This document shows, in pieces, positions 1 through 6,009 of a DNA stretch of 8,441 nt. A model generated the notes under the pieces. It saw only the letters and a list, made by a program, of their open reading frames with translations. It was not told the DNA's origin and ran no database searches. Made by a program: the position numbers and the translations under genes. Numbering within the stretch: the stretch's first letter is position 1; every line of letters begins with the position of its first letter. Origin of the DNA: Alphaproteobacteria bacterium (GTDB taxonomy: Bacteria; Pseudomonadota; Alphaproteobacteria; Micavibrionales; CSBR16-224); the NCBI GenBank assembly GCA_007116755.1, contig SKHU01000025.1, positions 1 to 8,441 on the forward strand. Reading direction: 5' to 3'.

Positions 1-290
1 ACCAGCGCCACGGTTTTTTCGCCCTGCTGCAGAATACCGAGCAGCTTTGCCGCCGCCTGTTCCTCATTATGGTCGTGATAGGAATAAAGCGGTGCTTTCA
101 GCCCGTAGGCGCTTTTCAGCTTTGCGGTCACGCGCGTATCCTCGCAGGCGATCAGATCGGCGGCGGAGAGAATATCCAGCGCGCGCAGCGTGATGTCACG
201 CAGATTTCCGATCGGTGTGGCGACAATATACAGCCCCGGCTCTGGCAAAGCATCGGAATTTGGTGTAAAAATGGGGGGAAGCTGATTCAT
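1..290 (-). CDS. rsmI: RsmI, 16S rRNA (cytidine-1402 2'-O)-methyltransferase, N-terminal part
   Basis: RsmI uses S-adenosylmethionine to 2'-O-methylate C1402 in the ribosomal P-site region of 16S rRNA, acting on the small subunit in the cytoplasm. The first 96 codons are present; the rest lies beyond the left edge. The family signature is very clear: LYIVATPIGNLRDITLRAL at residues 20-38 (the SAM-binding tetrapyrrole-methylase-like start), IACEDTR at 47-53, and YHDHNE at 71-76. The ATG at 290-288 is preceded on the minus strand by AGGGA (complement of 300-304) about nine bases away, and the family motif begins around residue 20 as usual. The gene is divergent from the lipoprotein gene at 365, matching the yraL-lpoA neighbourhood of many Proteobacteria. 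Seen: motifs, start and edge truncation. Known: the enzymatic role of the family. Confidence 0.95.
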   Translation of the reverse strand, partial: MNQLPPIFTPNSDALPEPGLYIVATPIGNLRDITLRALDILSAADLIACEDTRVTAKLKSAYGLKAPLYSYHDHNEEQAAAKLLGILQQGEKTVAL

Positions 291-298
291 GGGGGCGA

Positions 299-328
299 TT
301 CCCTGTGCGGTGTCCGGCCGGGTATAAT
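299..328 (+). promoter_or_regulatory. candidate promoter of the LpoA-like lipoprotein gene
   Basis: A perfect TATAAT lies at 323-328, 37 bases before the ATG at 365. The -35 is weak: TTCCCT at 299-304 with an 18-base spacer matches 3/6. The -10 sits in the 8-base loop of a perfect 5-bp inverted repeat (GGCCG at 316-320, CGGCC at 329-333), so a protein bound there could affect both divergent genes. The weak -35 limits confidence. Confidence 0.35.
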
Positions 329-352
329 CGGCCATCTTTGTTTTATTTTCAA
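324..352 (-). promoter_or_regulatory. candidate sigma-70-type promoter of rsmI
   Basis: On the minus strand, TTGAAA (complement of 347-352, 5/6 to the -35 consensus) is followed after exactly 17 bases by GATTAT (complement of 324-329, 4/6 to the -10 consensus). Transcription would start near 317, leaving a short leader that contains the AGGGA ribosome site before the rsmI ATG. The -10 overlaps, on the opposite strand, the TATAAT of the divergent lipoprotein gene. Inferred from spacing and match only. Confidence 0.4.
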
Positions 353-364
353 GGTATTATCATT

Positions 365-1798
365 ATGCAACATCTGCCGGAGTGTCAAGTTCTCAAACGG
401 GTCTTTTTCCTGATGCTGGTTTTGCCGGTCTTGGTTTTTCTGGCCGGTTGCCAGACGACGGCACCGTATTCCTCGCCGTGGTCTTTCCCTTATCCGACGA
501 CCGATCGTGATGCGCCGCGCGAGGCCGCCGATGTTGCCCCGCCGGAAATGGACTGGCGCACTGCCGAAACGCGCCGCGGGCTGGAGGTCTATTACCACCG
601 CGCCGGCCCTGATGCGGAAGATGAAATGCAGTACCACCGCGGTGGCGTGTCGCAGGAGGTCTTGAAACCCCCGTCGGGCACGCCGGAATTTTCCGCCATA
701 CGCCGTGACCGTACCGCCCCGCCGGCCGCACAGCCGGGCGAAGTGACAGTGGCATTGCTGTTGCCGCTCTCCGGCCAGCACAGCCGTCTTGGACAATCCA
801 TGATGCAAGCCGCGCAGATGGCGCTGTTCGATCTGGACAGTCAGGCGGTCAGACTTTTGCCCAAAGATACGAAAGGCACGCCGGACGGCGCGCAGCAGGC
901 CGCATTGCAGGCACTGGATGAAGGTGCACAGCTGATATTGGGGCCGGTCTTTTCCGAATCTGTGAAGGCGGTCAGCGCTGTTGCCGCCGCATCGCGTACG
1001 CCGGTGATTGCCTATACAACGGATTGGACGGCGGCGGGCAGCAATACCTATGTAATGGGTTTTCTGCCATTCTCGCAGGTCATCCGCATCGTCAATTACG
1101 CCGTGCATCGCGGTTACCGCGATATCGGGTTTTTCGGTCCGCACGGCGATTACGGCACGATCGTTATGCGGACGCTGCATTACAGTCTGCAGCAGCACCG
1201 GATGAATGTCGGAAAAATCGGCAATTTTTCTCCGACCGAACCGGAATTACATCATGTCGTGCAGGAGTTTCTTGAAGCGCCCGCCCCGCGGCGCGGCGCA
1301 GCGGAAAATTTCTCGATCGACAGCGTTGTGGTGCCCGTCGGCGGGCAAGCGTTGCAGACTGTGGCCAATATGTTCAGCTATTACAATGCCGGACAGCGGC
1401 GCGTGCGCTTTTTGGGAACAGGGCTTTGGGACGATCCGTCGCTTGCCGGCGAACAAACCCTGCACGGCGCATGGTTTGCCGCCTCCGATCCGGCGCTGCG
1501 TAAAGATTTTGAAGACAGATACAGGGAAAATTTCAGACGTGCGCCGGAAAGACTGGCCTCGCTGGCCTATGATTCCATGGCGCTGGCCGTTGTTCTGGCC
1601 AAGACGCATGACGGTTACGGCCATCCTTACGCCCGCAACCGTCTGGTGACGCAATCCGGATTTGCCGGTATTGACGGAATTTTCCGTTTCCGCCGCGACA
1701 ATCTGGTCGAACGCGGTCTGGCCGTGCTGGAAATTACGCGCGACGGCCCCCGGGTAATCGATCCCGCACCGGATGCGTTCCATTTTGCATCCAACTGA
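365..1798 (+). CDS. LpoA/LppC-like lipoprotein, penicillin-binding protein activator family
   Basis: Predicted lipoprotein of 477 residues. Residues 9-29 are a basic stretch plus hydrophobic core ending in the lipobox LAGC, with Cys29 as lipidation site. A Pro-rich, low-complexity linker spans about 30-124. Residues 125-477 form a type I periplasmic-binding-protein fold: VTVALLLPLSGQHSRLGQSM (127-146), a DTKGT segment near 168, LILGPVFSESV (190-200), MGFLPFSQVIRIVNYA (231-246), VVVPVGGQAL (321-330), FLGTGLWDD (349-357), RLASLAYDSMALA (396-408) and GFAGIDGIFRFRRDN (432-446). Known: E. coli LpoA stimulates PBP1A from the outer membrane; alphaproteobacterial relatives are annotated by homology and their partner is less established. 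The TPR domain of E. coli LpoA appears absent, its place taken by the linker. ATG 365 has AAGG 10 bases upstream; an internal ATG at 413 is also possible but would leave no basic n-region. Being divergent to rsmI supports the call. Confidence 0.85.
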   Translation: MQHLPECQVLKRVFFLMLVLPVLVFLAGCQTTAPYSSPWSFPYPTTDRDAPREAADVAPPEMDWRTAETRRGLEVYYHRAGPDAEDEMQYHRGGVSQEVLKPPSGTPEFSAIRRDRTAPPAAQPGEVTVALLLPLSGQHSRLGQSMMQAAQMALFDLDSQAVRLLPKDTKGTPDGAQQAALQALDEGAQLILGPVFSESVKAVSAVAAASRTPVIAYTTDWTAAGSNTYVMGFLPFSQVIRIVNYAVHRGYRDIGFFGPHGDYGTIVMRTLHYSLQQHRMNVGKIGNFSPTEPELHHVVQEFLEAPAPRRGAAENFSIDSVVVPVGGQALQTVANMFSYYNAGQRRVRFLGTGLWDDPSLAGEQTLHGAWFAASDPALRKDFEDRYRENFRRAPERLASLAYDSMALAVVLAKTHDGYGHPYARNRLVTQSGFAGIDGIFRFRRDNLVERGLAVLEITRDGPRVIDPAPDAFHFASN

Positions 1799-1880
1799 CC
1801 TGAGCTTCGCAGGAATTGTGCGGCGCAGCGCAGAAATATTTAGCCTTCCTTTACTTTTCCGTGTCATACTGGAAGCAAGT

Positions 1881-1901
1881 CGGAGATTAGAATTTTCTCC
1901 G
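1881..1901 (+). promoter_or_regulatory. small hairpin in the flbT leader region
   Basis: A perfect 6-bp inverted repeat, CGGAGA (1881-1886) and TCTCCG (1896-1901), encloses a 9-base A/T-rich loop that includes TAGAAT (1888-1893), a possible -10 without a convincing -35. It lies 34 bases upstream of flbT. It has no T-run, so it is not a terminator. The 137-base gap 1799-1935 otherwise shows only the flbT ribosome site. An operator or leader-RNA structure is possible; the function is inferred. Confidence 0.25.
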
Positions 1902-1935
1902 GAAATGTTCAACTTTTACGCCGGGAGAGAAGCTC

Positions 1936-2322
1936 ATGGCTCTGATCATTGATTTAAAACCCTCCGAACGTGTCATCATCGGTTCCGCTTTGATTACAAA
2001 TGATAAAACCCGCACGCGCCTGCATATCGAAGGTGTTGCGCCGATTTTGCGGGAAAAGGACATTATGCGCGAATCCGAAGCGGATACGCCGTGCAAAAAA
2101 ATCTATCTGTTTTTGCAACTGATGTATCTGTCAGACAAGCCGGAGGACATGCACAAGGATTATTTTGATCTGGTCGGGGAAATACAGAACGCCGCGCCGA
2201 CAACGGCAATTTTCTTTATGCAGATCAACGATATGCTGATGCAGGAAAAATATTACAACGCGCTGAAAAAAGCGCGGGAATTGATTGAACACGAAAGGGA
2301 ACTTCTGGCCAATGTCGCCTAA
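1936..2322 (+). CDS. flbT: FlbT, flagellin post-transcriptional regulator
   Basis: Small cytoplasmic protein of 128 residues, the usual FlbT length. In Caulobacter FlbT associates with the 5' leader of flagellin mRNA and promotes its decay when the hook-basal body is incomplete; in other Alphaproteobacteria it can act positively on flagellin synthesis. Family features read directly: ALIIDLKPSERVIIGSALI (2-20), TRTRLHIEG (25-33), the highly typical ILREKDIMR (37-45), TPCKKIYLFLQLMYLSD (51-67), and a helical C-terminal half ending ALKKARELIEHERELL. The ATG follows GGGAGAGA (1923-1930) at good spacing. Its 3' end overlaps flaF by 11 bp, implying translational coupling. The sign of its effect on flagellin here cannot be told from sequence; no flagellin gene is in the window. 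Confidence 0.95.
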   Translation: MALIIDLKPSERVIIGSALITNDKTRTRLHIEGVAPILREKDIMRESEADTPCKKIYLFLQLMYLSDKPEDMHKDYFDLVGEIQNAAPTTAIFFMQINDMLMQEKYYNALKKARELIEHERELLANVA

Positions 2323-2839
2323 CAACAATCCTTATACACATGCGACCAATGTCTACGGCGGCAGCGTTAAAGCCGCCACGACAGAACAGCGCTCTTTGGA
2401 AGGGCAGCTTTTGATCAAGGCGGCACATAAGCTGGAAAGTTTGAAAAAACGTTATGTGGCGGGGGAGGATGTTCCTCTGCTGGAAATGGAAGAGGCGTTG
2501 TCCTATAACCGGAAGCTCTGGACGGTGTTTTCAACCGAAGCAGGGAATGAAGACCACGAATTGCCGCAGGAGATTAAAAACAATATCGCCTCGCTGGCTG
2601 TCTTTATTTTCAAGCGTACGATTGAATTGCTGGCCGACCCTGCGCCGCAGAAATTTAATGCCTTGATTGAAATTAACCGTAATATCGCCTCCGGCCTTCT
2701 GAAAAGCACCGCTACGGCGGAAAAAGTCGAAGAAGGTGCAAAAATACAGGAAAAGGAGAACAAAACAACTGAAGCGTCTGCGCCGCCGGCGACGCAGGAA
2801 AAGCCTGCTTCCGGTAGTTCAACCGACATGCAAACCTGA
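2312..2839 (+). CDS. flaF: FlaF, flagellin synthesis/secretion factor, with C-terminal extension
   Basis: FlaF is an alphaproteobacterial partner of FlbT; in Caulobacter it is needed for flagellin synthesis and secretion, and the genes usually sit side by side as here. The recognisable core is residues 7-132: an N-terminal YTHATNVYGG segment, the helix TEQRSLEGQLLIKAAHKLES (24-43), LSYNRKLWTVF (63-73, the family hallmark), LPQEIKNNIASLAVFIFKRT (84-103) and LIEINRNIASGL (118-129). Residues 133-175 are a low-complexity tail rich in Thr, Glu, Lys, Ala and Pro; typical FlaF proteins end near the INRNIA motif, so this roughly 43-residue tail is an extension. I chose the ATG at 2312, inside the end of flbT and 12 bases after GAAAGGGA (2292-2299), because an upstream start at 2285 would add nine residues that do not look like the family. 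Confidence 0.92.
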   Translation: MSPNNNPYTHATNVYGGSVKAATTEQRSLEGQLLIKAAHKLESLKKRYVAGEDVPLLEMEEALSYNRKLWTVFSTEAGNEDHELPQEIKNNIASLAVFIFKRTIELLADPAPQKFNALIEINRNIASGLLKSTATAEKVEEGAKIQEKENKTTEASAPPATQEKPASGSSTDMQT

Positions 2840-2865
2840 AAAACGCATAAAATTTTCGGTATTTT

Positions 2866-2885
2866 AAACACAGGTGTTTTTTTTT
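2866..2885 (+). terminator. weak rho-independent terminator after flbT-flaF
   Basis: AAACAC (2866-2871) and GTGTTT (2874-2879) are perfectly complementary, giving in practice a 5-bp stem with a 4-base CAGG loop, followed by a run of T to 2885 (nine consecutive T counting from 2877). The stem is short and A/T-rich, so termination may be partial. It is placed correctly, 27 bases after the flaF stop codon. Confidence 0.45.
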
Positions 2886-2889
2886 ATGA

Positions 2890-2895
2890 TATAAT
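2890..2895 (+). promoter_or_regulatory. candidate -10 box upstream of the Cys-rich exported protein gene
   Basis: A perfect TATAAT lies at 2890-2895, immediately after the flaF terminator. No good -35 is at standard spacing; the nearest is TAAACA (2865-2870, 4/6) with a 19-base spacer. If this is a -10, RNA would start near 2902, which bears on whether translation starts at the TTG at 2908 or the ATG at 2938. Confidence 0.35.
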
Positions 2896-2937
2896 GGAGA
2901 GATAGGGTTGTGGCTCAATAAATTAGTGCTTTGCCGG

Positions 2938-5394
2938 ATGGAACAAGAGAATCAGTTATATAACCGGACATCTTCCGGAGCGGATTTTTTTAGAAAATCC
3001 GCGCCGTTTTTTTCGTTGGTCGCAATCTTTTCGTTTTTTCTGTCGGTATTTGTATTTGCGCAGCCCGCCGCCGCGCAGCAGACTATGGTTTGTGATGGAT
3101 ATTATACGGGTTCGCCGACACCGCAATGTATTTCCGTGCCGGCCGGTTCGGCGATTTTCCCGCCCGGCTCGACGGCTCCGCCGCAGGGTTCGAATCTGGA
3201 TGCGGTGAATGTGCCGCGGATTCCCGTCGGTGACCAATCGCTGGTACCGACTTGTATGGATCCGCCATTTTGTACATCATGGAGTGTTGGTTCTGTTTTG
3301 TCTCCGATGGCACCGATCGGTGGCGACTATACCACTCCGTTTAATTCTTATGGGGTTGATGTTGCACCGGGACACGGCTGGGTTCCCTGTACGCCCGACG
3401 GCGGTTACTGTCAGGGGGCTTTTCCCATTTTTGGGGGGTACGGATTTGGATGGCGTTCTCAACCGTCCAACACTTCGGGTTGCGGCAACCCGCTTGTGAC
3501 ACCATGCCCCGGATATGTCAACCGGCCGTCGATTATTGCACCGCAAAACTCCAGCCCCTTCGGTCTGGAACGGTCGAGTTGCTGGGATCCGGTGTTGTCA
3601 ACGTATTTTCCCTGCGGGGTGAACCAATACGGTTTCGGCGTTCCAGTCGATCCGATCGTATTTCTTCCGGATAACCGCGCCTATATGTGGCCGCCCAACA
3701 CGATGGTTATCAGCGGCGGTGTGCAACGTCCGTTAATACCGCAGGGTCTCCAGCCTTGTGTGGATCAGTTTTGTACGCAGACGGGCTGTATCCAGTGGGA
3801 CGGTTTCGGCAATTGTATAAATTGGGGGCCGGTTCCCTGTAACTGTGCGACAGAAAATTGCGAAGATGCTACTTGTACTGCATGGGGGCCTTCTACCCCG
3901 ACGGAAACGATATTTCCGGGTGATATCGTGATGCCAGAGATGATATGCCCCGACCCGCCGGACGGTACACCGTGCTGGCCTGCTTATGATATCGGTTGCC
4001 CGGCCGGTTATGTTGCGCGCCAGTATAATGCCGATGGCACGTTTAACTGTCTGGATATGCAGGCCGTGATGGATGCAACGCCTCCGGGAGACTGTGAAGC
4101 TTCTGTGGTCGGGTGTATTGATGAGCCGGATCCTTTCGACCCCGGAACATGTACCGGCCCGGGCTGTATGACCGGACCCGGATCGGGTCTTCTGCCCAGT
4201 TTGTGCGATAGTAGCAGTTTTTGGAGTGGGTTTATGAGCTTTTTGACCGGCGGTATTGACCCCTGTGATCTGACCTTCGACCAGTTGGGTCTGGGTTATG
4301 CGGATCAGGGTGGCGAGCAGTTTGCTGCGTTTATCGGTGACTGGGCGCAGGATGTGTTCCTGCCGGATATGCGCGACATGACCACGCAATGGAATGTGGC
4401 AATTCTTGATCAGACGCTGTCTCTTTTGCAGGGCGAGGATGCGGCCAATCAGATCAGAACGCAGGGGCTTTTGCAAGATCAACAGATGACAGCCATGCGT
4501 AACTATGCGCCGAGCGAGAACACCTGTGCCATGGCTTCTGTCAGCCCTGATCTGGGACGCGGATTGCAGGCAGCACGTGCTACAAAAACAGCGATTTTGC
4601 AGGAGTCCGCCAACCGTTCGCTGGGAGCGGCCGGTTCGGGAGCTGAAGAAGGGCTTCGCGTTTACCACCGCACAGCGTGGGAGCATTACTGCAATATTTT
4701 TGCCAATGAGGACGAAAATCTTGGTGTGACACTTGGATGTACGGGGCATGCCGGAACGCCGGGCGATGCAACGGATCCGGATTTGCGCGGGGCGGATGTC
4801 AGTGTTGAACGTTTCCTTTTTCGTGATACCATCGATCTTCACAATGAAAACGAACGTATAGCAGCGGAAGCAATCTTGAAGAATCTGGTTGATAGCAGTG
4901 TAGCCGAGCCGATGAGTATTGCCGGGGAGGGTACAACACAATATCGTCAGCAGATTCGTCGTAGAAATCACTATACAACATTGCGTCAGGTTGTGGTCGA
5001 GCCGGTAGCCGGAATTATCGCGCGCCGTGCCGCCGTACGCGACAGCGGTTATAGAGATTCTGTTCAGGCCATGCGCACGGCTGCCGGTATTCCGACGGAT
5101 CAGCAGCATGAATGGCCGAGTTATAACGAGGCGTTGCTGGCGCGCTCGAAAGAGTACTTTATGAATCTTGATACATTGCTGAAGACCAACACTGATCTGG
5201 GTGCGTTACGGCAGGATCAACTTGTCAACGAGGCGCTGATTGCGATCTTGCTGGAAGATATTTCCGAATTGGAAGAGCAGATCAATATGCTCCTGCAGGC
5301 ACGGGCATCCATGACGTTCAATGCTGCTGAAGGGCAGAGAATGGACAGGGAACTTGATCTTCGACCTTCACCGTCTATTCCGGTCGTGCCCTGA
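2938..5394 (+). CDS. large Cys-rich exported protein of unknown function
   Basis: I do not recognise the family. From the ATG at 2938 it has 818 residues. After a basic n-region (R19, K20), residues 23-41 are strongly hydrophobic and end in QPAAAQQ, a Sec signal peptide probably cut after Ala46. Residues 51-443 are rich in Pro, Gly and Asn and hold 28 cysteines, an even number consistent with disulphides formed outside the cytoplasm. Four short CxxW units stand out: CTSW (112), CIQW (284), CINW (293), CTAW (313). Residues 444-800 change character: helical, polar, only three cysteines (530, 585, 601), with segments FIGDWAQDVFLPDMRDMTTQ, RDTIDLHNENER, RRRNHYTTLRQ and a Leu-rich amphipathic stretch at 765-790. 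A TTG at 2908 preceded by GGAGAG adds 10 residues and is an alternative start. Codon use looks more A/T-leaning than in flgI. A secreted, surface or secretion-apparatus protein is inferred; nothing visible makes it flagellar except position. Confidence 0.85.
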   Translation: MEQENQLYNRTSSGADFFRKSAPFFSLVAIFSFFLSVFVFAQPAAAQQTMVCDGYYTGSPTPQCISVPAGSAIFPPGSTAPPQGSNLDAVNVPRIPVGDQSLVPTCMDPPFCTSWSVGSVLSPMAPIGGDYTTPFNSYGVDVAPGHGWVPCTPDGGYCQGAFPIFGGYGFGWRSQPSNTSGCGNPLVTPCPGYVNRPSIIAPQNSSPFGLERSSCWDPVLSTYFPCGVNQYGFGVPVDPIVFLPDNRAYMWPPNTMVISGGVQRPLIPQGLQPCVDQFCTQTGCIQWDGFGNCINWGPVPCNCATENCEDATCTAWGPSTPTETIFPGDIVMPEMICPDPPDGTPCWPAYDIGCPAGYVARQYNADGTFNCLDMQAVMDATPPGDCEASVVGCIDEPDPFDPGTCTGPGCMTGPGSGLLPSLCDSSSFWSGFMSFLTGGIDPCDLTFDQLGLGYADQGGEQFAAFIGDWAQDVFLPDMRDMTTQWNVAILDQTLSLLQGEDAANQIRTQGLLQDQQMTAMRNYAPSENTCAMASVSPDLGRGLQAARATKTAILQESANRSLGAAGSGAEEGLRVYHRTAWEHYCNIFANEDENLGVTLGCTGHAGTPGDATDPDLRGADVSVERFLFRDTIDLHNENERIAAEAILKNLVDSSVAEPMSIAGEGTTQYRQQIRRRNHYTTLRQVVVEPVAGIIARRAAVRDSGYRDSVQAMRTAAGIPTDQQHEWPSYNEALLARSKEYFMNLDTLLKTNTDLGALRQDQLVNEALIAILLEDISELEEQINMLLQARASMTFNAAEGQRMDRELDLRPSPSIPVVP

Positions 5395-5416
5395 CGGATA
5401 TTTGAAGAAAAAAAGC

Positions 5417-5926
5417 TTAAAACAAATCACGCACTTTTCTAAACGGCCAGAAACCGCTGCTGAGCGCAAAGAAAAGAGCTGAGAAAAACCCGCTTTTCCC
5501 GCCGCGGCCGCTGCTTTCCATTTCGATATCATATTCATTCATCGTGCGGCGCACCTCGTCATTGACTTCGGCCATGACGTTTTCCAGATCCAGCTTGCTG
5601 ATGGTTTTTTCCTTCAGATGTTTGAGGATTTCCTCCTCCTGCGCGTGAAACTCGCCGTCGCACCAGAAAAGCAGCCGCGCAAAATAAACCAGTGTTGCGC
5701 GATCCTCCTTGCAATCGATTTTTGCGTAAAGCTCGCTGATCTCCTGCGGCGTATCAAGATCTTCTTTTAGAATATTTTCCTGTTCTTCCGTAAACGGAAT
5801 GGAATTAAACCGCCCCAGAAAAAACTCGCGCTCCTCATCCATGACTTTGTGATCGGCATGGACAAGCGCGACCAGCGTGCGCCACATATAAAACCGGCTT
5901 TCACTTAAAGGCGTATTGCGTACCAT
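5417..5926 (-). CDS. TerB-like domain protein
   Basis: Protein of 169 residues with a TerB-like helical domain over about 12-110. The two acidic repeats typical of this fold are visible: HADHKVMDEEREFF (23-36) and CDGEFHAQEEEIL (89-101), resembling the metal-binding sites described for TerB. Aromatic and hydrophobic helices WRTLVALV (15-22) and YFARLLFW (81-88) precede each. The C-terminal part changes: a Gly/Ser linker (139-145), a hydrophobic stretch GFFSALFFALSSGFWPF (146-162), then basic residues, which could be a membrane-contacting tail. The ATG at 5926 has AAAGGG about 10 bases upstream on the minus strand. It is co-oriented with fliX, 83 bases upstream, and converges with the Cys-rich gene, with only 22 bases between stop codons and no evident terminator. 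The biochemical role of such stand-alone TerB-like proteins is unknown; a tellurite role should not be assumed. Confidence 0.83.
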   Translation of the reverse strand: MVRNTPLSESRFYMWRTLVALVHADHKVMDEEREFFLGRFNSIPFTEEQENILKEDLDTPQEISELYAKIDCKEDRATLVYFARLLFWCDGEFHAQEEEILKHLKEKTISKLDLENVMAEVNDEVRRTMNEYDIEMESSGRGGKSGFFSALFFALSSGFWPFRKVRDLF

Positions 5927-5962
5927 CTGGTTTTCACCCTTTTTGTTGTATTTTCTTTCGCT

Positions 5963-5990
5963 ATTTTAGAGCAGGAAGACATGAAGGCAA
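5963..5990 (-). promoter_or_regulatory. candidate promoter of the TerB-like gene
   Basis: On the minus strand, TTGCCT (complement of 5985-5990, 4/6) and TAAAAT (complement of 5963-5968, 5/6) are separated by 16 bases, with the -10 about 37 bases before the start codon. If active, the TerB-like gene can be transcribed separately from fliX. Inferred from motif match only. Confidence 0.35.
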
Positions 5991-6009
5991 GAAGAAATCC
6001 TTTCAAAAT

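Noticed and set aside
287..1198. 303-codon minus-strand frame over the lipoprotein gene
   Set aside because: It is antisense to a well-supported LpoA-like gene, is Arg/His-rich and has no recognisable motif.
1771..1792. GGATGC-N10-GCATCC hairpin considered as a terminator of the lipoprotein gene
   Set aside because: It lies within the last codons before the stop, has a 10-base loop and no following T-run, so an intrinsic terminator is not supported.
3733..5109. 458-codon open frame antisense to the Cys-rich gene
   Set aside because: It has no hydrophobic pattern, no ribosome site and an Arg/Thr/Ile-rich composition typical of a reverse-strand shadow, while the plus-strand frame has a signal peptide and coherent domains.
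5395..5416. A/T-rich 22-base gap between convergent genes considered as a bidirectional terminator
   Set aside because: There is an A-run that would be a T-run on the minus strand, but I could find no stem of useful length beside it.
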